Below are positions 35,071 to 45,409 of a stretch of 64,000 bases of DNA, piece after piece (positions within the stretch are counted from its first letter, which is position 1; every line of letters starts with the position of its first letter). Under the pieces are notes generated by a model. The model was not told where the DNA came from, made no database searches, and saw only the letters and a program-made list of their open reading frames with translations. The position numbers and the translations under genes are program-made. The stretch is from Maricaulis salignorans (GTDB lineage Bacteria; Pseudomonadota; Alphaproteobacteria; Caulobacterales; Maricaulaceae), in NCBI RefSeq assembly GCF_900103475.1, contig NZ_FNHG01000011.1:36573-100572 (forward strand). Direction: 5' to 3'.

Positions 35071-35546
35071 CCGAAGACCTGCCCCCCGATGATCCCGCTG
35101 CCCTGACCAGTTTCATCGAGGCGCGCTACCACGCGCGCCATCGCGAGGAATTGCCCGATCTGACCGCCCTCGCCCTGAGGGTCGAGCGCGTCCATGCCGA
35201 CGCCGCCAAAGTCCCGGCGGGGCTGGCAGCCGTGCTGCAGCTGATGATTGGCGAGCTCGAGGTTCACATGAAGAAGGAGGAGCTGATTCTCTTCCCCGCC
35301 ATCCGTCGCGGTGGCGCCAGCGGCCTTGAAAACCCGATCGCGGTGATGCGTGCCGACCATAGGGACCATGAAGCCATGATCGGGCAGATCCGCGAGCTGA
35401 CCGACAATCTCACCCTGCCGGACGGGGCCTGCCGCTCCTGGACGGCCTTGTATGAAGGCCTGGGCCGGTTTCTCGATGATTTCGACGCTCATCTTCAGCT
35501 TGAAAACGAGGTGTTGTTTCCGCAATTTGAACCGCAGGGCGTCTGA
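35067..35546 (+). CDS. Hemerythrin-domain protein, RIC (YtfE/ScdA)-like
   Basis: 159 residues. Histidines and acidic residues suited to a di-iron site occur in the order ARYHARHREELP, EVHMKKEELILFP, MRADHRDHEAMI and DAHLQLENEVLFPQF, as in the C-terminal domain of iron-sulfur cluster repair (RIC) proteins that mend NO damage. The N-terminal ScdA domain is absent. It is co-translated with the globin gene. RIC function is inferred from family and context. Confidence 0.85.
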   Translation: MTEDLPPDDPAALTSFIEARYHARHREELPDLTALALRVERVHADAAKVPAGLAAVLQLMIGELEVHMKKEELILFPAIRRGGASGLENPIAVMRADHRDHEAMIGQIRELTDNLTLPDGACRSWTALYEGLGRFLDDFDAHLQLENEVLFPQFEPQGV

Positions 35547-35623
35547 GCCGCAACCGCGTCTGGCCAGATCGGGCGCTGTCCCGGCCCGGGATCAGCGGCA
35601 ATCGCCGGAAGAGGCCAGGATCG

Positions 35624-36324
35624 ATGAGCGAACCGACGGAGAAATCACCGGGCTTTGCCTCGCCGCCCTGCCTGGCGCATGAGATCGACCCGGTCTATGC
35701 CGGCACAGCCGCGGTCGACCCGCAACAGGCGCTCGATGTGGCGCGCTGGCGCAAGGCCGAGCGCGCACGGCTTCTCGCGCAGCGCGCAGCCCTGGACGGC
35801 GACACGCGCAAGGCCGCCGCGATCGCGGTCACCCGCCATCTCGACGCATGGCTGGCGGACCGCTTCGATACGCTCGACGATCTGACGATCTCGGCCTGGT
35901 GGCCGATCAAGGCTGAACTCGATCTGCGCGACTGGCTGGCCACTCTGGCCCGGCGCGGCGCGCGGGCCGCCCTGCCCGTGGTCACCGTCCGCTCGGCCCC
36001 GCTGGTCTTTCGCGCATGGACGCCAGAGATGAAAATGAAGCGCGGCGTCTGGAATATTCCCGTGCCCGCGCACGGCCCCGACATCATCCCCGACATCGTC
36101 ATGTCGCCCCTGGTCGGCTGGGATCGGGGCGGCTATCGGCTCGGCTATGGCGGCGGGTATTTCGATCGCACCCTGGCCGCCCTCACCCCACGCCCGCTGA
36201 CGATCGGCATCGGCCTCGACGCCGCCCGGATCGCGACGATATTCCCGCAACCCCATGACATCGCCATGCAGGCCATCGTGACCGAGACCGGCATGGCGAG
36301 GCTGGAATGCGACGAAAAAGCCCC

Positions 36325-36328
<4 letters not shown>
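35624..36328 (+). CDS. 5-formyltetrahydrofolate cyclo-ligase family protein
   Basis: 234 residues. ATP-dependent conversion of 5-formyl-THF to 5,10-methenyl-THF. Core motifs are [14 protein letters not shown] near residue 41, [13 protein letters not shown], and the nucleotide loop [18 protein letters not shown]. An unusual N-terminal extension of about 35 residues contains [15 protein letters not shown], a pattern seen in other alphaproteobacterial members but absent from the E. coli-type enzyme, so activity may differ. The gene ends overlap the convergent carboxylase gene by four bases. Confidence 0.87.
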
Positions 36329-37857
<1,529 letters not shown>

Positions 37858-38012
37858 GGACGTCAATCCTTCCGCACCAATCAATCCCGGTTCGATAGCA
37901 GAGGTCGCGCCGCAAGGGCAATCAATCGACCTGCTCCCCGATCCGGCTGAGCCGCGGCCGGCGCGGTGCGCTTCTTGCATTTTACCGGGGCAGAGCAAAT
38001 GAAAAGGCGATC

Positions 38013-39104
38013 ATGGCACACCGCGCCATCACCACAGAACTGGTCCCGATCTCCGGATTGACGACCGCGCATCGCGCCGCATGGCGTGGCATGCGTGCCG
38101 AAAACCCGACGCTGGCCTCGCCTTATTTCGCACTCGAGTTTGCCGACCTGATTGCCGACCGGCGACCTGATGCCCAGGCCCTCGTTCTGACACGCAAGGG
38201 CCGCACGGTCGGTTTCCTGCCGATGCAGTTGTCGAGTTTGGGTGTGGCCCGCCCGCTCGGTGGCCCGCTCGGCGATCATCATGCACTGATCACCGAGGAT
38301 GACAGCCTCGACCTGGGAGCCGCGCTCCAGAACAGTCCCGTTTCGGTATACTGCTTTCATGGCGCACTGGTCAGCCAGCCCACATTCACCGACGAAGCGT
38401 CGCAAATTGAACCATCCTGGACGGTCGATCTGAGCCAGGGTTGTGATCAATGGCTCGAAGGCAGACGCCTCGCCGATGCCAAGGCAATGCGCAATATCCG
38501 CGCCCGCCAGCGCAAGCTCGCCGAATCCGGCCTTGAGGTCACCTATCGCTTCGACGACCGTCGCCCGGAAGCCCTCGCCGCCAGCTTCGCCAACAAGCGC
38601 GAGCAATACCGGCGCACCAATGCCTTTGACGTTTTCATCGCCAAATGGGCCCGCGACCTGATCAATGATCTGTTCGAGCACCAGACACCGCAATTGAGCG
38701 GCTGCCTGTCGACGCTCGAAATCAATGGCCAGCTGGCGGCGGCGCATTTCGGCATGCGCTCGGAAAGCGTGCTGCACTACTGGTTCCCGGTCTACTGGCC
38801 TGAATACTCCAGGTTCGGACCCGGCTTGCAGCTCTTCATCGAAATGGCGCGTGAGATGACAACCACCGGTATCGACAGCATCCATCTGGGTCCGGGCGAT
38901 ATGGACTTCAAACGCAAGCTGGCCAATGCCTCTTTCGACATCGCCGGTGGACGGATCGAGCGACCCTCAATGGCCGCCAGCCTGATCGCCGCCGGAGCGA
39001 GCATGGATGCCTTTGCCCGCAAACTGCCGATCGGGCGCGTGAGCCACTGGCCCGGCAAGGCCTTGCGCCGCCTCGACACGCTCGCCGCCGCCTACGGCAT
39101 CTGA
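38013..39104 (+). CDS. GNAT-like acyltransferase, FemAB/CelD type
   Basis: 363 residues. The middle shows ALVLTRKGRTVGFLPMQ, ANKREQYRRTNAFDVF and the acetyltransferase core SGCLSTLEINGQLAAAHFGM followed by GLQLFIEMAREM, as in CelD/BcsL-type GNAT (Acetyltransf_6) proteins, often tied to exopolysaccharide or cell-envelope modification. AAAGG precedes the ATG by six bases. Neighbour downstream is an EEISWGQ membrane protein, 39 bases away on the same strand. Substrate unknown. Confidence 0.78.
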   Translation: MAHRAITTELVPISGLTTAHRAAWRGMRAENPTLASPYFALEFADLIADRRPDAQALVLTRKGRTVGFLPMQLSSLGVARPLGGPLGDHHALITEDDSLDLGAALQNSPVSVYCFHGALVSQPTFTDEASQIEPSWTVDLSQGCDQWLEGRRLADAKAMRNIRARQRKLAESGLEVTYRFDDRRPEALAASFANKREQYRRTNAFDVFIAKWARDLINDLFEHQTPQLSGCLSTLEINGQLAAAHFGMRSESVLHYWFPVYWPEYSRFGPGLQLFIEMAREMTTTGIDSIHLGPGDMDFKRKLANASFDIAGGRIERPSMAASLIAAGASMDAFARKLPIGRVSHWPGKALRRLDTLAAAYGI

Positions 39105-39143
39105 TGCGCCGCGCGGCGCAATGCGAAACAACGGAGACGCGAG

Positions 39144-39929
39144 ATGGAAATCCTCTCTCCTGACGGAGAAATCGGCTCCCCCCTTCAGGCCATCGGTCTG
39201 CTGCTGGTCACGCTCGCGGGCGGCCTCATCCTGCTCCGTGGCCTGGCCGCACAGGCACGCGATACCGGCCTTGGCGGGCTGGTCACGAGCCTGTGGCGCT
39301 ATGACAGCGCCGTGGCTCTCGCCCTGGTCGCGCTGGCCCTTCTCAATCTGGTCAATCAGTTCACGCCACTCACCGGCGTCTTTCGCCCCGAAGTCGGCGA
39401 TGGCGGACTGATCGAAAACCTGACCATCACCGTGATGATTTTCCCTGCCGTCATCTTCCTGGCTCACCTGCTGAGCGGCAAACCGAGGCGCGGCCATTTC
39501 GGGCCATCCATGATGACCGCGCTCAGCCTGGCGCTGCTGGCGGGTTTTGGCGAGGAAATCAGCTGGGGCCAGCACTGGTTCGGGCTCGCTGTCCCCGACG
39601 CCATCGCGCAGGCCAATCTGCAGTCGGAAATCAATCTGCACAATTACATCCCGCCCGGCATGATGGAGGCGATATATTTCGCGACGGGTCTGGTCTTGCT
39701 GTTGATCGCCGCCAATTTGCGGCAGATCCTGAAATCGACCGAACAGGTGCGTGGCCTGCTCGCCCTGAGGGCGCTGCTGGTGCTCAGCGCCGTGCTGCTC
39801 TGCCACCACGTCTTCCAGGAGCTCGGCGAGCTGGCAGTTATCATCGCCGGTTTCCTGATCTGGAAACGGCTCGATGACGGACGATTAAGCCTGAAACCGC
39901 GCTGGCTAAAGACGCTGACAGCCTACTGA
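39144..39929 (+). CDS. Membrane protein with EEISWGQ motif
   Basis: 261 residues with about six membrane helices. The central motif GFGEEISWGQ (Glu137, Glu138) is followed by WFGL and then, on a loop, QSEINLHNYIPP (to His166). Clustered Glu, His and Asn residues in an otherwise hydrophobic protein look like a metal or catalytic site, superficially like CAAX-type membrane proteases (EExxxR), but the spacing differs. Related proteins exist in other bacteria without assigned function. CGGAG stands eight bases before the start. Confidence 0.72.
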   Translation: MEILSPDGEIGSPLQAIGLLLVTLAGGLILLRGLAAQARDTGLGGLVTSLWRYDSAVALALVALALLNLVNQFTPLTGVFRPEVGDGGLIENLTITVMIFPAVIFLAHLLSGKPRRGHFGPSMMTALSLALLAGFGEEISWGQHWFGLAVPDAIAQANLQSEINLHNYIPPGMMEAIYFATGLVLLLIAANLRQILKSTEQVRGLLALRALLVLSAVLLCHHVFQELGELAVIIAGFLIWKRLDDGRLSLKPRWLKTLTAY

Positions 39930-39960
39930 GGCTACAGCAGTCCCGAATGCGTTCAGCGTC

Positions 39961-40476
39961 TCAGCCTTGGGACCACGCCAGAGCCTGTCGCTCGAGATCA
40001 GCGACAAACGGGCTTTTGGCGGCCTGGTAATCCTCGCGTCTGACACCAATCCCGTCGACCAGTTTGGCCTTGAACTCACTGTAGCGTTTCGCCTGTTCGG
40101 GAAAGGCCAATAGAAAATCCCGGAATACGAGGTGGCGCGAGAAATCCGCCGAGTTCCTGGCGTAAATATGCAGATGGTGCGTGCGTTGCCCACGGTCGTC
40201 ATGCTTGCGAAAATACCTCCGCCCCGCCAGGCCGAACTCCCCTTTGGCCTCATAGCCGAGGCGGCCGATCGCATCGACACACTCATCGACGGCATCCAGG
40301 CATGTCACAGCGCCGAGCATATCGATAACCGGTTTGGCCAAGATGCCCGGAATCGAAGTGCTTCCGATGTGGTGCAGGTCGACGGCGTTCGCTCCGAGGG
40401 CTGCCCGGATGCCGGCGGCCTCGTGCCGATATTGCCTGGCCCAGGACGGGTTATGCGCAACCAGAATCGGTGTCAT
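39961..40476 (-). CDS. GrpB (UPF0157) family protein
   Basis: 171 residues of the nucleotidyltransferase-superfamily GrpB family: HNPSWARQYRHEAAGIRAAL near the start, HHIGSTSIPGILAKPVIDML (the nucleotidyltransferase core) and RTHHLHIYARNS. Most are of unknown function; some are fused to dephospho-CoA kinase. GGAGGA lies eight bases before the ATG at 40476. Next upstream gene is the 2OG oxygenase, in the same direction. Confidence 0.9.
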   Translation of the reverse strand: MTPILVAHNPSWARQYRHEAAGIRAALGANAVDLHHIGSTSIPGILAKPVIDMLGAVTCLDAVDECVDAIGRLGYEAKGEFGLAGRRYFRKHDDRGQRTHHLHIYARNSADFSRHLVFRDFLLAFPEQAKRYSEFKAKLVDGIGVRREDYQAAKSPFVADLERQALAWSQG

Positions 40477-40509
40477 TCAGTGTTTCCTCCGGGCCAGGCT
40501 GGCGCGGGC

Positions 40510-41187
40510 CTACTGAAACGGATTCAGTTTTTTGAGGAAATACTGCAGCCCGCCGCGATTTTCCTTGCGGTCGAGCTCTTCCTGCGAGGTCAGGAAAGTC
40601 GTCTGCACGACATAGCGCTCGCCTTCAAAGGGCAGGTGTCCGTGCCAGGAATTATCGGCGCGCAGGAAAGCGAAGACATAACCGGCCAGAGGCGGCACTT
40701 CCTCGGTGAAGTCGTCAAAATCCTTCGGCCCGTTGAGCACGCGGATACAGCCCGCCCCGGTCCCGTCCCACTCGGCATTGAGATAGGTCAGCATGGTCAG
40801 GATTTTTGACTTCGAATCATTGTGGATCGGACCGTCGGAGAGCTGTGAGACCTTGCGAACCGTGATCATGCGCGGCTTGTCGGTGAAGTCGACGCCGAAC
40901 TTGTCGGTCAACAGCTGTGCCAGTTCCGCCGAATTGAGGTCCTGCATCAATTGATCGAATGTGCCGTGCGCTTCCAGTTTGGAGAGCGGCAGATAGCCCG
41001 GCTTGTTGATCTGCGGATAATCACGGCGGATCTCGCCGACCTCGGCCTCGCTGAGCGTGCCCGGTGCAACGAAATAATTATAGGGCTCGGTACGCAGTTC
41101 GGCCGCGCGCAGGGCGTCAAAATCGAGGATGCCGCCGGGACCGGTCTTGCCGCCCTTGCCGCGCTTTGTCGTGTTTATCTCAGCCAT
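40510..41187 (-). CDS. 2OG-Fe(II) oxygenase family protein
   Basis: 225 residues. The double-stranded beta-helix has the iron ligands HxD in PIHNDSKSK (His122, Asp124) and the distal His and Arg in SWHGHLPFEGERYVVQT (His182 or His184, Arg191, which binds 2-oxoglutarate). The N-terminus is short, basic and Gly/Lys rich. Substrate unknown; similar proteins sit near cell-envelope glycosylation genes or act on small molecules. The ATG at 41187 has only a weak GAAAG site. Confidence 0.87.
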   Translation of the reverse strand: MAEINTTKRGKGGKTGPGGILDFDALRAAELRTEPYNYFVAPGTLSEAEVGEIRRDYPQINKPGYLPLSKLEAHGTFDQLMQDLNSAELAQLLTDKFGVDFTDKPRMITVRKVSQLSDGPIHNDSKSKILTMLTYLNAEWDGTGAGCIRVLNGPKDFDDFTEEVPPLAGYVFAFLRADNSWHGHLPFEGERYVVQTTFLTSQEELDRKENRGGLQYFLKKLNPFQ

Positions 41188-41249
41188 GGTGCAATCTTTC
41201 GCTTCCGCCCTGGCAACACATTAGCGTGCCGCCCGCCGCCTTCAACCTG

Positions 41250-41972
41250 TCACGACGCGTCCAATGCACGCAGCAACCGTTCAGCGGCAATCAGCTCGGT
41301 TTTCAATAGATCGAGCCTTTCGGTTGCTTCCTCGTCCTGGCCCCAATGGGCGGCCTGGTAGGCTTCGTCGATAATGGACAGGGCAAACACGTCCTCGCCG
41401 CCACGCTCGCCGGTCAGCAAAGCAAAGCCGAGCACGGCGGAGCTGCAGACCGCCGTCGCATGGGCCAGCGCCGTCAGACGCCAGATATCAAGCGCGGCGG
41501 CGCGCGCATGAATGGCCTGCAGGGCTGCGGGATCCTGGTCGATCGGCAGGACCCCCGTGCCTGAACGAAGCTCGACACCAAGCTCGTTTCTGGCCCAGTC
41601 CAGCATTGGGTCCCAGGCCGCCGCCTGCGCCGCGACGAGATCGGAGGGATCCGGGGCGCGGAAACAGAGCTGGTCGGTCGAGGCATAGCGCGTCACTTCC
41701 GCGACCGTAGCGCCATGGGCCTCACCCATCAGATCGATCGCGACGAAACACAGACGGTTGGCCGGCATGGCTGGGGCATTGATGCGCTCGCCCTGCGCCT
41801 CCCACTCCGACGCCAGCAATTCAGCACACGCCTTCGTCGGAACCTGCAACAGGTTCTTGGCCGGGGTCTTGACCGAACGGCCATCGAGCAGGACCTGCCA
41901 GCCCGCATCGCCCGGCGCGACGCTGACCGCCGTGTAAAAGCGCTTGGGCCGGTTATCTTCCGGCGTGGGCAT
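41250..41972 (-). CDS. ATP12 family chaperone
   Basis: 240 residues: RFYTAVSVAPGDAGWQVLLDGRSVKTPAKN, then ASEWEAQGERINAPAMPANRLCF and the C-terminal all-alpha domain, the pattern of ATP12, an assembly chaperone for the F1 ATPase alpha subunit in alphaproteobacteria and mitochondria. A GTG at 42002 would add ten residues and is an alternative start. Nearby genes are unrelated to ATP synthase. Confidence 0.9.
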   Translation of the reverse strand: MPTPEDNRPKRFYTAVSVAPGDAGWQVLLDGRSVKTPAKNLLQVPTKACAELLASEWEAQGERINAPAMPANRLCFVAIDLMGEAHGATVAEVTRYASTDQLCFRAPDPSDLVAAQAAAWDPMLDWARNELGVELRSGTGVLPIDQDPAALQAIHARAAALDIWRLTALAHATAVCSSAVLGFALLTGERGGEDVFALSIIDEAYQAAHWGQDEEATERLDLLKTELIAAERLLRALDAS

Positions 41973-42024
41973 GCGCACGCCCGGCTTGGTTTCGTAGGTC
42001 ACGTCTCTACCCGATGCTCTTTGG

Positions 42025-43242
42025 TTACGGCCGGAACACGTAGAAATGCCGTTCAACCGCTTCTCGCCGGGCTATATAGCGTCCTGCGTCCTGCGGATCA
42101 TTTTCGATCAGCAGTACGAAGTGCCGGCACGACCGGGCGCGGGCCTCATTCGAGGTGGGGCGCACCAGGGTTTCAAAGGCGGCAATCCCGAGCTGCGATG
42201 CCGGCTGCTCGGGTATTTCGGTGAAGCCGCGATTGCGCGCCATCTCCACCCCGTCAGCCAGTGGACGCAGCGAGAGCGATGCATCCCGGTCCAGCGTGAT
42301 GGCATATAGAAAGGTCGGGAAGGCGCGATCGCCTTCATGCCGCACCGGCAAACATGCGGCCTGCCCGATACGGTCCATTTGCGTGCCCGGCACAGGCAGG
42401 GCCGCCAGGCGCGCCCACACCGCGGCAATTTCCTGATCCAGTTCGGTCAGGCGCGTTGCGGTTTCGGCATCGACCTGCCTGCCCGCCGCGATCTGGTCCC
42501 GCAGCGCCTGATCGACCTCGACCATTTCGGCCAGCTGGGTGCGCAGGCTTTCCAGCTCATCGCGGTCAACATGATGTGGATGCGGCAGGAAGCGGGTCTT
42601 CAATTCCGGCACCGTCAGCACGGCAGTGGCCGCGCCCAGCGCCGCGACCAGAATGGCGAGGCATACAAACCATATCCACCGGCGCTTGCGGCGTTCCGGC
42701 AGGGGTTTGGGAAAGATCTCGTCACTCAGCGACTTGATGACGTCGGAGGCCAGCCGATGGAATTTCGTCTGTACTCGCCAGCGGGTGAATTCCGGCTCGC
42801 CGCCCTTGTCGACGGCTTTCTCGCAGCGCGCCAGAACGATATGGCGATGCAGCGGAGCCTCGCGATAACCGGGCACACAATCGGGGGCCATTTTCTCAAG
42901 GGTTTCAGGCACCAGATTGGAGGTCTTGAAAAACACCACGCGTTCGAGCGCATAGGCACGCTCCTGCTTGTGGGCATGGCGTTTGAGAATAAGGGGCAGA
43001 CTGAGGCGCCTCAGGCGCTCCTCCGAGACCCCCTTGTTCTCTGGGAGTTTGCGGCGGCGGCGGACCTCGGCATCAACTGCATGGCTACGCCAGTAATCGA
43101 GATCCCCCAGCCAGGACAGGGTCAGGAAATCCCGGTGTGCGGAAATGTCGACGCAACGATGGACCTTGATCGACGAGGTCTGGTCCTGGACCGCCTGGTC
43201 GAGCTGAACCTTCAATTCCTTGAAGCGGCATTGCAGTGTCAA
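42025..43242 (-). CDS. Hypothetical membrane protein, unknown family
   Basis: 405 residues, no family recognised. The N-terminal 185 residues are soluble, basic and rich in Arg; one membrane helix lies at about 189-210 (WIWFVCLAILVAALGAATAV). A charged coiled-coil of about 60 residues follows (RDELESLRTQLAEMVEVDQA...), then a C-terminal domain ending ARREAVERHFYVFRP. Single-pass topology with coiled coil suggests a scaffold or sensor. It lies 22 bases upstream of the alternative ATP12 start. Confidence 0.6.
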   Translation of the reverse strand: MTLQCRFKELKVQLDQAVQDQTSSIKVHRCVDISAHRDFLTLSWLGDLDYWRSHAVDAEVRRRRKLPENKGVSEERLRRLSLPLILKRHAHKQERAYALERVVFFKTSNLVPETLEKMAPDCVPGYREAPLHRHIVLARCEKAVDKGGEPEFTRWRVQTKFHRLASDVIKSLSDEIFPKPLPERRKRRWIWFVCLAILVAALGAATAVLTVPELKTRFLPHPHHVDRDELESLRTQLAEMVEVDQALRDQIAAGRQVDAETATRLTELDQEIAAVWARLAALPVPGTQMDRIGQAACLPVRHEGDRAFPTFLYAITLDRDASLSLRPLADGVEMARNRGFTEIPEQPASQLGIAAFETLVRPTSNEARARSCRHFVLLIENDPQDAGRYIARREAVERHFYVFRP

Positions 43243-43359
43243 TAGCCCGCCCCCGAGTCACCGATTCCCTTCAGGGTTGATACACGAATAACGGGCTGCT
43301 CGATAGGATTCGCGCGTACAGCGATCCAGCGCCGGCCATCAGCCGCCAGGCCTCAGCCG

Positions 43360-44037
43360 TCACGCCCTTGCGGCAAAGCTGTCGAGGGCCGCGTTCAACG
43401 TATCGAAATCATGATGCAATTCGTGGGCGCCGCCCTCGTTGATCTCGTCAGCGGTATGAAAGCCCCAGGAAACGCCCAGCGTATGCACGCCGGCATTGCG
43501 GCCCATCGCCATGTCAAAACCGGTATCGCCGATCATGACGGCCTGGCCGGCTTCGGTGCCGGTCTCCTTCATGGCGTCGAGCACCATGCGCGGATGCGGC
43601 TTGCCGGGACCGTGATCGACGGTCTGGAAGGTGTCGAAATAACGGTGCAACCCGTGATGCTCGAACACGGCGTCGAGCCCGCGCCGCGGCTTGCCGGTGG
43701 CCACACCGAGCAGCCAGCCCTCATCGCGCAGCTTCTCCAGCGTCTCGCGGGCACCATCATAGAGTGGTTCGGAAAAATCAGGCTCGCCGCGCATTTCCAC
43801 GAAGGCCTGTTTGTAGAAAGTCGCCAGCTCGGGCACGCGCTCTGCCGGGTAATCGACCGGTGCCAGACGCATGACGGCCTCGGTCAGTTCCAGCCCGACA
43901 ATGGTACGGGTGCGCTCATAGGCGATCTCGCCCAGCCCGGCACGCTTGAAGGCGCGCTCCATGGCTTGCTGGATCACGACGCGGCTGTCGACGAGCGTGC
44001 CGTCAATATCCCAGATGGCGAGTTTCAGATCCGGCAT
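43360..44037 (-). CDS. HAD-superfamily hydrolase (phosphoglycolate-phosphatase like)
   Basis: 225 residues: catalytic motif I AIWDIDGTLVDSR with both aspartates, cap domain, motif II GVATGKPRRGL, lysine in GKPHPRMV, and motif IV IGDTGFDMAMGRNAG. Substrate class is small phosphate monoesters; phosphoglycolate and similar are guesses. The start overlaps the stop of rluC (TGATG), making a coupled crcB-rluC-HAD run. Confidence 0.9.
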   Translation of the reverse strand: MPDLKLAIWDIDGTLVDSRVVIQQAMERAFKRAGLGEIAYERTRTIVGLELTEAVMRLAPVDYPAERVPELATFYKQAFVEMRGEPDFSEPLYDGARETLEKLRDEGWLLGVATGKPRRGLDAVFEHHGLHRYFDTFQTVDHGPGKPHPRMVLDAMKETGTEAGQAVMIGDTGFDMAMGRNAGVHTLGVSWGFHTADEINEGGAHELHHDFDTLNAALDSFAARA

Positions 44038-45029
44038 CAGGCCAGCTGTGCCTCGATCTCGGTCTCGTCAATCTCGCGTGGATTGAAGCCGAGCGTATTG
44101 AACACCTTGGCCAGCGGTTTGGGCAGGTCGGCCTCAATGATGAGCGGATTGCCATTATCGCGCGGGATTTCCAGCCGGCGCGCGTGCAGGCAGAGCCGCT
44201 GGCCGAGATCTTCCGGTGCCGGACGGTCGCAGGTGTATTTGCGGTCGCCGAGAATGGCGGTACCCATCGCGGCGAGATGGACGCGCAATTGGTGCGTCCG
44301 GCCGGTGACGGGCCGCAGCGCGACCCAGCTGGCCTTCTGGCCTGCATCGGCAATAACGGTATAGCGCGTCAGGGCGTGGTGCGAGCCGGGATCGCCATGG
44401 CTGGCGCCGACCATCAATTCACGGTCGGGATCGCCGCCGGCGCCGGCCGCCTTCTTGAGGAAACCCTTGATCTCGCCCATGCGTGGTTTGGGAACGCCAA
44501 TCGCGATCGCCCAATAGGTCTTCTTGGTGCGATGCTGCTGGAAGGCCTTGGCGAGACGGGCCGCAGCCTTGGGCGTGCGGCCGACGACGAGGACGCCGGA
44601 CGTGTCCTTGTCGAGCCGGTGCACCAGGCGCGGGCGCGTCATGCCCTCGCCGAAGGCGTCGAGCAGGCGGTCGAGATGCTTGGTGGTTTTCGAACCGCCC
44701 TGCACGGCCAGTCCCGAAGGCTTGTTGAAGGCGATCAGCTCGTCATCCTCATAGATGACCAGGCCACGCACATAATGAATCTCTTCCGGGGTCAGGACAT
44801 CGATCTTCTCGACCTCGCCTGGCTCGGGCAGGGGCGGGATGCGGATTTCCATCCCCATCTCGACGCGCAGATCGGTCTTGGCGCGGCGGCCATCGACGCG
44901 GATATCGCCCTTGCGGCAGAGCTTCTGGATCAGGCCCTGGCCGATATGCGGAAAACGGCGCTTGAACCAGCGATCCAGCCGTGCGCCGTCCTCGCCCTGG
45001 TCGACCGTCAGTAATTGAACGCCACTCAT
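44037..45029 (-). CDS. rluC: RluC/RluD-type 23S rRNA pseudouridine synthase
   Basis: 330 residues. An S4 RNA-binding domain at the start (ARLDRWFKRRFPHIGQGLIQ) is followed by the RluA-family catalytic domain with the aspartate in RLVHRLDKDTSGVLVV, then RPVTGRTHQLRVHLA and AILGDRKY. The RluC versus RluD target cannot be told from this alone. It overlaps the fluoride-channel gene by ATGA upstream and the HAD gene downstream. Confidence 0.92.
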   Translation of the reverse strand: MSGVQLLTVDQGEDGARLDRWFKRRFPHIGQGLIQKLCRKGDIRVDGRRAKTDLRVEMGMEIRIPPLPEPGEVEKIDVLTPEEIHYVRGLVIYEDDELIAFNKPSGLAVQGGSKTTKHLDRLLDAFGEGMTRPRLVHRLDKDTSGVLVVGRTPKAAARLAKAFQQHRTKKTYWAIAIGVPKPRMGEIKGFLKKAAGAGGDPDRELMVGASHGDPGSHHALTRYTVIADAGQKASWVALRPVTGRTHQLRVHLAAMGTAILGDRKYTCDRPAPEDLGQRLCLHARRLEIPRDNGNPLIIEADLPKPLAKVFNTLGFNPREIDETEIEAQLA

Positions 45030-45409
45030 GGATAAACTTTCCGCATGATCATCATGCCAATCATCAGCGCTGCCAGCGCCAGAATTACCGAGCCTGCCGC
45101 ATAGGCGAAGGCATTGAGCCAGGCCTTGCGTTCGATCATCAGTGCGATATCGAGCGAATAGGCCGAGAATGTTGTGAAGCCGCCCAGAAAGCCGACCGCA
45201 CCGAATGTCCGCAGCATGTGGTGATCACCGCGATCACTCGCCACCAGCCAGCCGATCAACAGCCCCATCATCAAGCCACCGGCGATATTGACCGCCAATG
45301 TGCCCCAGGGCTGATCCGGCCCGAGCCATTTCAGCGCTGCACGCCCGACCAGATGCCGGGAGATCGCACCCAGCGCCCCGCCGGTTCCGATGAGAAGAAG
45401 GCTTTGCAT
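45026..45409 (-). CDS. crcB: Fluoride efflux channel FluC/CrcB
   Basis: 127 residues with four membrane helices. Diagnostic motifs are GTGGALGAISRH at the start, WGTLAVNIAGG and GFLGGFTTFSAYS (the GxTTFS motif lining the fluoride pathway). Removes fluoride from the cytoplasm. I looked for a fluoride riboswitch in the 300 bases upstream and did not find its core. First gene of the crcB-rluC-HAD operon. ATG at 45409 begins the family homology. Confidence 0.95.
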   Translation of the reverse strand: MQSLLLIGTGGALGAISRHLVGRAALKWLGPDQPWGTLAVNIAGGLMMGLLIGWLVASDRGDHHMLRTFGAVGFLGGFTTFSAYSLDIALMIERKAWLNAFAYAAGSVILALAALMIGMMIMRKVYP

